This document shows, piece after piece, positions 1-6,012 of a DNA stretch of 9,764 nucleotides. The first letter of the stretch is position 1. The number at the start of each line of letters is the position of its first letter. The notes below the pieces were generated by a model. It made no database searches and was not told the DNA's origin. It saw nothing but the letters and a program-made list of their open reading frames with translations. The stretch covers positions 1 to 9,764 of the forward strand of contig CAYYGA010000054.1 of the NCBI GenBank assembly GCA_964471435.1, given 5' to 3'. Source of the DNA: Facklamia sp964471435 (GTDB lineage: Bacteria; Bacillota; Bacilli; Lactobacillales; Aerococcaceae). A program made the position numbers and the translations under genes.

Positions 1-133
1 TGTCTATTCCGGAAGGAAGACACCCAAGCAGAAGCTTAACTTTAAAATGATAAAGACTATTTTATAAACAACTAAAGGAATTAAATGCAAGCAGCTGAAA
101 AGGGCTGTTAAATTGAAGAGGAAGGTGTCTTAG
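1..133 (+). promoter_or_regulatory. valS leader, partial
   Basis: This is non-coding sequence ahead of valS, cut by the window edge. A short hairpin lies at 1-22 (TGTCT pairing with AGACA, inner CC/GG, GGAA loop), without a following T-run. A weaker CAGC/GCTG hairpin lies at 92-107. The Shine-Dalgarno AGGAAGG at 119-125 sits 8 nt from the valS ATG. valS genes in this group are often controlled by T-box riboswitches, but the conserved T-box core (AGGGTGGNACCGCG) is not present here. Any T-box would therefore have to lie upstream of the window. No convincing promoter is visible; TTAACT (36-41) and TATTTT (58-63) are only a weak candidate pair. Confidence 0.4.
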
Positions 134-2773
134 ATGAAAAATATAGATATGCCAACAAAATACCAACCCCAAGAAGTGGAACAGGGGAAATACCAAGAAT
201 GGATAGATAAAGGGGTTTTCGAACCTTCAGAAGATAAGGAAGCAGAAGCTTACTCCATCGTTATTCCGCCTCCGAATGTGACCGGTAAACTTCACTTGGG
301 GCATGCCTGGGACGTTACTTTACAGGATATGATTATCCGTGCTAAAAGAATGCAGGGCTTTGATACACTCTGGTTGCCGGGAATGGACCATGCGGGAATT
401 GCGACTCAAGCCAGAGTAGAAGAGCGTTTAAAAGAACAAGAAGGCGTCAGTCGTCATGATTTAGGCCGTGAGAAGTTTGTGGAGCGCACTTGGGCTTGGA
501 AAGAAGAATATGCCTCCATTATCCGTGAGCAGTGGGGTAAAATGGGTATTTCGGTTGATTATAACCGCGAGCGTTTCACTCTAGATGAAGGCTTAAACAA
601 GGCTGTTAATAAAGTCTTTGTCGACCTTTATAATAAAGGCTTGATTTATCGCGGAGAATACATCATTAACTGGGATCCAAAAGCCATGACTGCTTTATCC
701 GATATTGAAGTCATTCATAAAGACGTCAAAGGTGCTTTTTATCATATTCATTATCCGGTTGTAGGGACGGATGAAAAAGTAGAAATTGCGACTACAAGAC
801 CCGAGACTATGTTAGGGGATACAGCAGTAGCTGTTCACCCGGACGACGAACGTTACCAGCACTTAATTGGTAAAAAAGTTCTCCTGCCTTTAATGAACCG
901 TGAAATACCAGTGGTAGCGGATGAGTATGTGGACCGTGAATTTGGAACAGGTGTAGTTAAAATTACGCCGGCTCATGACCCGAATGACTTTGAAGTTGGA
1001 AACCGCCACGACCTTGAGCGTGTGAATGTCATGCATAAAGACGGCTCGATTAATGAAAAGGGCGGACAATATGAAGGCATGGACCGCTTTGAAGCCCGTA
1101 AACAAGTTGTCAAAGACTTGGAAGAATTAGGTTTACTAGTGAAAATTGAAGAACATGAACATTCGGTTGGACATTCTGAACGTAGCGGAGCCGTTGTTGA
1201 GCCTTACTTATCCACCCAGTGGTTTGTGAAAATGGAACCTCTAGCAAAAAGATCGATTGACAATCAAGCGACTGAAAACGCTATTGAGTTCTTCCCGCCA
1301 CGTTTTAATCAGACCTTCTTAACCTGGATGGAAAACATCCACGATTGGGTAATTTCCCGTCAATTATGGTGGGGACATCAAATACCTGCTTGGTATCATA
1401 AAGAAACCGGTGAAATTTATGTCGGGCTTGAGGAGCCGGCTGATTCCCAAAACTGGGAACGTGACCCGGATGTTTTAGATACTTGGTTTTCTTCTGCTTT
1501 ATGGCCGTTTACAACTATGGGCTGGCCGGAAGAAACACCTGATTTAGAACGCTACTTCCCGACCGATACGCTGGTAACCGGTTATGACATTCTAACTTTC
1601 TGGGTATCCAGAATGATTTTCCAGTCTTTAGAATTCACAGACGAAATCCCTTTTAAAAATGTTTTGATCCACGGTTTAATTCGTGATGAGGAAGGGCGTA
1701 AAATGTCCAAATCTCTAGGCAATGGGATTGATCCGATGGATGTAATTGAGGAGTACGGCGTGGATGCGCTGCGTTGGTTCTTGGCGAATGGTTCGGCTCC
1801 GGGGCAGGATGTACGTTATTCAACCGAAAAAATGGCTTCTGCCTGGAATTTTATTAATAAAATTTGGAATGCCAGTCGCTATGTTTTGATGAATGTGGAA
1901 GATTTAGGCATTGAAAATATCCAGATCGGTGAGGACTTAACTTTAGCCGACCGTTGGATTTTAGCGAAACTCCAGACAACGATTGCGGATGTGACCCGTT
2001 TATTTGAACGTTTTGAATTTGGGGAAGCGGGCCGTGCTTTGTATCATTTCATCTGGCATGATTACTGTGATTGGTATATTGAAATGACCAAAGAGCAGCT
2101 ACAAGATACCGAAAGCGAGCATTTAACGACTAAGAGTGTCTTGATTCATGTTCTGGATCAATTTTTACGGCTCTTACATCCGATTATGCCTTTCGTAACG
2201 GAAGAAATCTGGCAGCAAATTTCGCCGGCAGATGCTTCGATTGTGACGGCAGACTATCCACAAGTCGATGAAGCTTACCAAAATACGGAGGCCATCAATC
2301 AAATGGAGCAGTTAATTGAAGTTATCACTGCTGTGCGTCAAATCCGGAATGAAATGAACACGCCTTTATCCAAAGAGCTGGACATTTTTATCCAAGTAAA
2401 AGAAGACAAGGTAAGAGAGACTTTATCGACTAATAAAGCCTACATTAATCGTTTTTGTAATGCGAAAGAGTTAATGATTGAAGAGGATTTAAACTTAGAA
2501 GAAGAGATGGTTGTTCAAACTCTGCCTTTTGCACAAATTATGATTCCTTTGGCAGGGCTGGTGAAGATTGAAGATGAGATTAAACGTTTGGAAAACGAAG
2601 CCAGCAAGCTTGAAAAAGAAGTGGAGCGCGTCGTTAAAAAATTAAGCAATGAAAAGTTTGTTTCGAAAGCGCCTGAGGCTGTTGTGGAAGCTGAAAGACA
2701 CAAACAGGAAGATTACCAAAAACAATTAGATGCTGTGATTGAACGAATTAATACTTTAAAGGAATTAATTTAA
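134..2773 (+). CDS. valS: Valyl-tRNA synthetase
   Basis: This 879-residue class I aminoacyl-tRNA synthetase charges tRNA-Val with valine in the cytoplasm and hydrolyses mischarged Thr-tRNA-Val. The sequence shows PPPNVTGKLHLGH at residues 45-57 (the HIGH signature as HLGH) and the editing (CP1) domain signature TTRPET near 220-225, followed by MLGDTAVAVHP. The KMSKS loop is at 523-527, and the anticodon-binding helical domain contains HPIMPFVTEEIW (682-693). The last ~65 residues are a charged heptad-like stretch typical of the ValRS C-terminal coiled coil that contacts tRNA. Length is normal for the bacterial family. The start at 134 is supported by AGGAAGG 8 nt upstream. folC follows 31 bp after the stop with no terminator, so the two are probably co-transcribed. 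Confidence 0.98.
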   Translation: MKNIDMPTKYQPQEVEQGKYQEWIDKGVFEPSEDKEAEAYSIVIPPPNVTGKLHLGHAWDVTLQDMIIRAKRMQGFDTLWLPGMDHAGIATQARVEERLKEQEGVSRHDLGREKFVERTWAWKEEYASIIREQWGKMGISVDYNRERFTLDEGLNKAVNKVFVDLYNKGLIYRGEYIINWDPKAMTALSDIEVIHKDVKGAFYHIHYPVVGTDEKVEIATTRPETMLGDTAVAVHPDDERYQHLIGKKVLLPLMNREIPVVADEYVDREFGTGVVKITPAHDPNDFEVGNRHDLERVNVMHKDGSINEKGGQYEGMDRFEARKQVVKDLEELGLLVKIEEHEHSVGHSERSGAVVEPYLSTQWFVKMEPLAKRSIDNQATENAIEFFPPRFNQTFLTWMENIHDWVISRQLWWGHQIPAWYHKETGEIYVGLEEPADSQNWERDPDVLDTWFSSALWPFTTMGWPEETPDLERYFPTDTLVTGYDILTFWVSRMIFQSLEFTDEIPFKNVLIHGLIRDEEGRKMSKSLGNGIDPMDVIEEYGVDALRWFLANGSAPGQDVRYSTEKMASAWNFINKIWNASRYVLMNVEDLGIENIQIGEDLTLADRWILAKLQTTIADVTRLFERFEFGEAGRALYHFIWHDYCDWYIEMTKEQLQDTESEHLTTKSVLIHVLDQFLRLLHPIMPFVTEEIWQQISPADASIVTADYPQVDEAYQNTEAINQMEQLIEVITAVRQIRNEMNTPLSKELDIFIQVKEDKVRETLSTNKAYINRFCNAKELMIEEDLNLEEEMVVQTLPFAQIMIPLAGLVKIEDEIKRLENEASKLEKEVERVVKKLSNEKFVSKAPEAVVEAERHKQEDYQKQLDAVIERINTLKELI

Positions 2774-2804
2774 GCTGTTGGGCACAATCACTAGAGGAGA
2801 AAAA

Positions 2805-4136
2805 ATGAGAGTAACAACTGCAGAACAAGCGACTGAATGGCTTGTTAATCAAATTAACTATGTTGCCAGAGGCGATATGAATAAAATGAAGATGGCTTTA
2901 GAGTATGTGGGCAACCCGCATCTCAACTTGCCGGTCATTCATATTACCGGGACCAATGGTAAAGGGTCGACGGTTTCTTATATGAAAAACATGTTGATGA
3001 GCCAGGGCTTAAAAGTGGCCACCTTTACCTCGCCTCATATTGAAAAGTTCAACGAACGCATTACTTATGACGGTCAAATGATTCCAGACGAAGATTTAAT
3101 CCGTTTAACCAACGTCTTGATGGATTTAAACGACTACATGCAAGACAGTGACTACGGTATTTTGATTTACTTTGAACTCTTCACCATTATGATGGCTCTT
3201 TACTTTCGAGAAAAGCAGCCGGATATCTGCTTGATCGAAGCAGGTATCGGCGGTTTAAATGACTGTACCAACATTTTAGATTCCGAACTGGCTGTGATTA
3301 CTTCCGTGGCATTGGACCATGGAGATTTGTTAGGCGATACTAAAGAAGCCGTTGCTTTGGAAAAAGCCGGCATCGTTAAAAAGCCCATGCCGCTGGTGAC
3401 CGGCTGGATCGAAGACAGTCCGTTGGCTGTCATTGAAGAGTGGGCCAAAGAAAAAGAAGCCACTCATTATCGCTATGATAAAGAATACCAGGTGAGTGAA
3501 GAAGTTAGTTTAGCAGAAAAAGGACAGTCCTTTACCTTTAGCAGTCCAGAATTTTTAGATGAGGCGCTGAAATTAAAAATATCCATGCTGGGTGAGCATC
3601 AAACCCACAATGCAGCAGTAGCGGTCCAATCCTTTATCGTCTGGATGAAGGACCGTGGCTTATCGATCGACTGGCCGAAAGCTTTAAAAGCATTGGATCA
3701 GACTTCCTGGATTGGACGTCTGGAAAAAATCTATGACCAGCCGGCTGTTTACGTAGATGGTGCACATAATATGGAAGGGTTGACTGCTTTAGAAAAAGTG
3801 GTATCAGAATCCTTTGCCGATTATGAGGTGACCGTGATTTACGCGGGTCTTAAAAAGAAAAATCAAGAAGAGCAGTTGCCTTTGATTTTAAGTTTTGATG
3901 CCAAAAATGTGAAATTCACTACCTTCAAGCACTTTGAAACGATGGAAGAAGAAGATTTCACTCACATCGTCCAAGCCTTACCCCAAGAGCAGCAGGATAA
4001 AAGTGAGTTTATAGCCGATTGGTCGACTTGGATTGGCAGCTACTTAAGCGAAAATGCTGGAAAAGAGAACCAACTGCTGTTGGTAACTGGCTCACTTTAT
4101 TTTGTTTCGCAAGTGAGAGAGTATCTAAAGAAATAG
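2805..4136 (+). CDS. folC: Bifunctional folylpolyglutamate synthase / dihydrofolate synthase
   Basis: This Mur-ligase-like ATP-dependent enzyme adds glutamate to folates, and in most bacteria also to dihydropteroate, in the cytoplasm. Numbered from ATG 2805 (443 residues), the P-loop HITGTNGKGST is at 46-56. It is followed by the substrate loop FTSPHIEKFNERI (74-86), a GIGGLNDCTN motif that fits the metal/folate-binding EAGIGG region, SVALDHGDLLGDT, the GEHQTHNAAVA Mur-ligase segment and VDGAHNMEG in the C-terminal domain. The longest open frame begins at TTG 2778. However, GAGGAG (2794-2799) lies 5 nt before ATG 2805, and the protein's usual N-terminus begins there, so 2805 is preferred. The gene lies directly downstream of valS as in B. 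subtilis. The comC and maf genes that follow folC in Bacillus are absent here. Whether both enzymatic activities are present cannot be read from the sequence alone. Confidence 0.95.
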   Translation: MRVTTAEQATEWLVNQINYVARGDMNKMKMALEYVGNPHLNLPVIHITGTNGKGSTVSYMKNMLMSQGLKVATFTSPHIEKFNERITYDGQMIPDEDLIRLTNVLMDLNDYMQDSDYGILIYFELFTIMMALYFREKQPDICLIEAGIGGLNDCTNILDSELAVITSVALDHGDLLGDTKEAVALEKAGIVKKPMPLVTGWIEDSPLAVIEEWAKEKEATHYRYDKEYQVSEEVSLAEKGQSFTFSSPEFLDEALKLKISMLGEHQTHNAAVAVQSFIVWMKDRGLSIDWPKALKALDQTSWIGRLEKIYDQPAVYVDGAHNMEGLTALEKVVSESFADYEVTVIYAGLKKKNQEEQLPLILSFDAKNVKFTTFKHFETMEEEDFTHIVQALPQEQQDKSEFIADWSTWIGSYLSENAGKENQLLLVTGSLYFVSQVREYLKK

Positions 4137-4150
4137 GATACTGTCCAAGC

Positions 4151-4351
4151 GCATAAAAATCTTACAGAAAACAATAAATCTTTTATTACCGCGACGCGTC
4201 TTTCAACTCCTCCCGTTGGTTGGAGTTTCCAGACTTCACCTGCTAGAGACTGACTAAGTGCAAGCTATCGCTTTCACTAAGCCAGTCTACGCTACGCAGA
4301 TGAGTCTAATGCGGTGATAAAGATTTATTTTTTTCTTCCAGATTTTAATGC
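4151..4351. repeat. Structured non-coding element with 42-nt inverted arms
   Basis: No gene lies between folC and radC. Instead, 4151-4192 and 4311-4351 are inverted copies of each other: 35 of 42 columns are identical, with one 1-nt gap. Inside are a GACGCGTC palindrome (4193-4200) and hairpin A (GTCT 4198-4201 with AGAC 4231-4234, AACTCC 4205-4210 with GGAGTT 4222-4227). Hairpin B (4247-4288) has 16 pairs, 3 mismatches and a TATC loop. CTGC-TAG (4240-4246) pairs with CTA-C-GCAG (4292-4299) around hairpin B. AGACT 4231-4235 could instead pair with AGTCT 4303-4307, so alternative folds exist. A T7 run lies in the right arm (4328-4334). The overall form suits a MITE-like repeat or a structured RNA. 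I recognise no named family, and strand is unknown. Confidence 0.75.
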
Positions 4352-4388
4352 TCTACTTTGTTATAGCCTTAATAAATAAAACATTTCG

Positions 4389-4425
4389 CCTCCTTTTAGT
4401 GTATTTACTAATAAGGAGGTTTTTT
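4389..4425 (+). terminator. Terminator-like hairpin containing the radC Shine-Dalgarno
   Basis: CCTCCTTTTAGT (4389-4400) pairs over 12 bp with 4407-4419, with one bulged T (4412) and a 6-nt loop (4401-4406). A run of six T follows immediately (4420-4425). This has the shape of an intrinsic terminator for the valS-folC transcript. The 3' arm includes AAGGAGG (4413-4419), which is the ribosome-binding site of radC at 4427, so the same helix would also hide that site in the RNA. Confidence 0.7.
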
Positions 4426-4426
4426 G

Positions 4427-5140
4427 ATGACAAGCACAAGCAATAGTTCAAGATTAACATCTTTTATTGAAGAAGTACCCCGCGAAGCCAGACCCCGAGA
4501 ACGACTATTACTCTACGGTGAAAAGTCCTTATCCGACCATGAGCTGCTGGCTATTTTACTGCGGACCGGCACTAAAATGGAAAATGTTTTACAATTAGCC
4601 ATGCGCTTTTTACAAGAGTTTGAGACTTTAAATGAAATCAAGCAGGCCAGTATTGAAGAGTATCAGCAGGTAAAAGGGATTGGTCCGATAAAAGCCATTG
4701 AATTAAAAGCAGCGGTAGAATTAGGCAGCCGTGTGCATCTGAGTTCAATCCCCCGTTACGGTCAGGTGACTTCCACTCGGAAAGCAGGCGACTGGCTCTT
4801 ATTGGAAATGGCGGATTTGCAGCAGGAACATTTAGTGGTCTTGTTTTTAAATACTAAAAATGAAGTGATCCGAAAAAAGACCATTTTTATCGGCTCGGTT
4901 AATTCAAGTATCGCCCATCCGCGGGAGATTTTTAAAGAAGCGGTCAAGTATCCAACAGCCCGTTTGATTATCGCTCATAATCATCCGTCAGGAGATGTAG
5001 AGCCTTCACCGGCTGATATGCACTTCACGCGCCGCATGATTGATTGTGGGGAAATGATGGGGATTGAATTGTTGGATCATTTAATCATTGGGAATGGTAA
5101 ATACTATTCGATTCGAGAGCAGACTAATTTTTTTGACTAG
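4427..5140 (+). CDS. radC: RadC family JAB/MPN-domain protein
   Basis: This 237-residue protein belongs to the RadC (UPF0758) family. The N-terminal part has the family segment ERLLLYGEKSLSDHELLAILL (about 26-45) and a helix-hairpin-helix near 82-93 (VKGIGPIKAIEL), which suggests DNA contact. The C-terminal part is a JAMM metalloprotease-like fold. Its likely metal and catalytic residues are E134, H184, H186 and D197 within HNHPSGDVEPSPAD. The name reflects an old link to DNA repair; the true function is unsettled. A TTG at 4424 would be only 3 nt from the Shine-Dalgarno AAGGAGGT (4413-4420), so ATG 4427 (6 nt away) is preferred. That Shine-Dalgarno lies in a hairpin. No clear promoter is seen between 4352 and 4388. 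In B. subtilis radC also directly precedes the mre operon. Confidence 0.95.
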   Translation: MTSTSNSSRLTSFIEEVPREARPRERLLLYGEKSLSDHELLAILLRTGTKMENVLQLAMRFLQEFETLNEIKQASIEEYQQVKGIGPIKAIELKAAVELGSRVHLSSIPRYGQVTSTRKAGDWLLLEMADLQQEHLVVLFLNTKNEVIRKKTIFIGSVNSSIAHPREIFKEAVKYPTARLIIAHNHPSGDVEPSPADMHFTRRMIDCGEMMGIELLDHLIIGNGKYYSIREQTNFFD

Positions 5141-5177
5141 TCTTTTAATGGAGGTTAAATATTTTTATTATAAAAAG

Positions 5178-5206
5178 TTGAAAGATATGCGTTCATATGT
5201 TAAAAT
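5178..5206 (+). promoter_or_regulatory. Sigma-A-type promoter of the cold-shock gene
   Basis: TTGAAA (5178-5183) and TAAAAT (5201-5206) are separated by exactly 17 nt. Just upstream is an AT-rich stretch with the inverted repeat TTTTTA-TTA-TAAAAA (5162-5176), which could serve as an UP element. The spacer contains ATATG-CGTT-CATAT (5185-5198). Transcription would begin near 5213, leaving a leader of about 105 nt. Confidence 0.8.
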
Positions 5207-5212
5207 ATAGTT

Positions 5213-5317
5213 ATGTTTTTGTAAGAGGTATCAAAGTTTGGAAGTTTCCAAGTCGTACCATTCAACAGAAATATAAATTATTAATTAGTGCTTTTGGCAC
5301 GAGGAGGAAATTTTTTA
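5213..5317 (+). promoter_or_regulatory. 5' leader of the cold-shock gene
   Basis: This is a leader of about 105 nt, longer than needed for translation and typical of csp mRNAs, whose leaders often control expression with temperature. Visible elements are the dyad TTGGAA-GT-TTCCAA (5238-5251) and the hairpin GTGC-TTTTG-GCAC (5288-5300), which ends directly against the Shine-Dalgarno GAGGAGG (5301-5307). Regulatory action is inferred from the family. The start of the leader is estimated from the promoter. Confidence 0.5.
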
Positions 5318-5521
5318 ATGGAACAAGGAACAGTAAAATGGTTTAACGAATCTAAAGGTTTTGGCTTTATCGAACGTGAAAATGGATCAGATGTATTCGT
5401 ACACTTTTCAGCAATTTCAGGTGACGGTTTCAAAACTTTAGCAGAAGGTCAAGCAGTTAGCTTTGAAGTTGAAGATGGCGAGCGCGGACCACAAGCTGCA
5501 AACGTTGAAAAATTAGGTTAA
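5318..5521 (+). CDS. csp: Cold-shock protein (CspA family)
   Basis: This 67-residue single cold-shock domain binds single-stranded RNA and DNA and acts as an RNA chaperone in the cytoplasm. The RNP1 motif KGFGFI (13-18) and RNP2 motif VFVHF (26-30) are intact, as is the GTVKWFN opening strand. Length is standard for the family. A longer frame opens at GTG 5288, but GAGGAGG (5301-5307) lies inside that extension and points to ATG 5318, which also gives the family's usual N-terminus. The gene has its own promoter and terminator and so is monocistronic. Its position between radC and mreB differs from Bacillus, where those two genes are adjacent. Paralogues are common, so an exact csp letter cannot be assigned. 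Confidence 0.97.
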   Translation: MEQGTVKWFNESKGFGFIERENGSDVFVHFSAISGDGFKTLAEGQAVSFEVEDGERGPQAANVEKLG

Positions 5522-5545
5522 TTTAATTATTAAAATCAAACTTGG

Positions 5546-5576
5546 CCAACCATTCTAACAGATGGTTGGTTTTTTT
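5546..5576 (+). terminator. Intrinsic terminator of the cold-shock gene
   Basis: CCAACCAT (5546-5553) pairs perfectly with ATGGTTGG (5562-5569) around an 8-nt loop. It is followed by seven T (5570-5576), then A and further T. It lies 24 nt after the csp stop codon. Confidence 0.93.
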
Positions 5577-5611
5577 ATTTTATATGGTGAAAGCTGTTGA
5601 AACGGCTGATA

Positions 5612-5883
5612 GGATGATTGNNNNNNNNNNNNNNNNNNNNNNNNNNNNNNNNNNNNNNNNNNNNNNNNNNNNNNNNNNNNNNNNNNNNNNNNNNNNNNNN
5701 NNNNNNNNNNNNNNNNNNNNGGATGATTGTGGTAGATGAATCGGCTCATAATTTATTGCGGGATGATTTGTATAGGCGAATCCTCTCATGATTAGCTTAT
5801 GAGCTGATTGTTACAGGAGAATCTGCTCTTGGAAAGCTTATCAGCTGATTTAAGCAAGCGAATCTTCTTCAGAGTAGAAAAAC
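5612..5883. repeat. Degenerate ~40-bp tandem repeat interrupted by an assembly gap
   Basis: Right of the gap are four diverged units of 40-41 bp. Each has TGATT (5724, 5764, 5805, 5846) and GAATC (5738, 5778, 5819, 5860), always 14 nt apart start to start, with more variable sequence between. Units 3 and 4 are the most alike (shared GCTTAT-AGCTGATT and AATC). The left edge of the gap ends in GGATGATTG (5612-5620), identical to the first nine bases after it (5721-5729), so the array probably continues through the gap. The AATC of one unit can pair with the GATT of the next, for example 5779-5782 with 5806-5809, with CTCAT/ATGAG inside (5785-5789, 5799-5803). No open frame crosses the repeats. 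A weak fifth relic may lie near 5887-5894. Confidence 0.8.
5621..5720. other. Assembly gap (100 N)
   Basis: There are exactly 100 undetermined bases, the customary placeholder for a gap of unknown size. It lies inside the tandem repeat, so the true length and unit count here are unknown. Any open frame read through it is an artefact. Confidence 0.97.
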
Positions 5884-5964
5884 ACCAGCGGATAGTGATA
5901 AAAGGGGTTCGTAACAAATTTATGAGGCAGGTTGAAGTCTGAGGTAGTTTTCTTATGTGGTTTT

Positions 5965-5973
5965 TGCTATAAT
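5965..5973 (+). promoter_or_regulatory. Extended -10 promoter of mreBCD
   Basis: TGCTATAAT (5965-5973) is a perfect -10 hexamer (5968-5973) preceded by the TGN extension. At the 17-nt spacing the -35 position reads TAGTTT (5945-5950), a poor match, so the extended -10 would carry recognition. It lies 39 bp before the mreB ATG. The Shine-Dalgarno AAGGGG follows at 5999-6004. Confidence 0.7.
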
Positions 5974-6012
5974 TTATTGAGTTAATGCATAAAAATAGAA
6001 GGGGATTGGCAA

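Noticed and set aside
2778..2804. Upstream TTG start for folC
   Set aside because: The Shine-Dalgarno GAGGAG lies inside this extension and points to ATG 2805. The extra nine residues do not resemble a FolC N-terminus.
3200..3463. Minus-strand frames of 60-110 codons inside valS, folC, radC, mreB, mreC and rpmA
   Set aside because: All are antisense shadows of well-identified genes, without ribosome-binding sites or recognisable motifs.
4193..4310. tRNA-like cloverleaf inside the folC-radC element
   Set aside because: The multibranched shape is suggestive, but there is no TPsiC-loop GTTCRANNC, no seven-base acceptor stem of the right spacing and no anticodon arm of standard size.
4352..4388. 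Competence (ComX) box or promoter for radC
   Set aside because: radC is competence-induced in streptococci, but no TACGAATA-like box is present, and no -35/-10 pair with proper spacing could be found.
5141..5177. Terminator after radC
   Set aside because: Only an A/T dyad (5162-5176) is present, without G/C pairs in the stem. It is more likely part of the csp promoter's upstream element.
5288..5317. Upstream GTG start for the cold-shock protein
   Set aside because: The extension covers the Shine-Dalgarno GAGGAGG and would add residues not found in 66-67-residue Csp proteins.
5542..5789. Open frames running through the N gap on both strands
   Set aside because: They exist only because undetermined bases contain no stop codons. 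The flanks are tandem repeat and terminator sequence with no protein similarity I can see.
5612..5883. CRISPR array
   Set aside because: The units are degenerate throughout, with no identical repeats alternating with unique spacers, and no cas genes are present.
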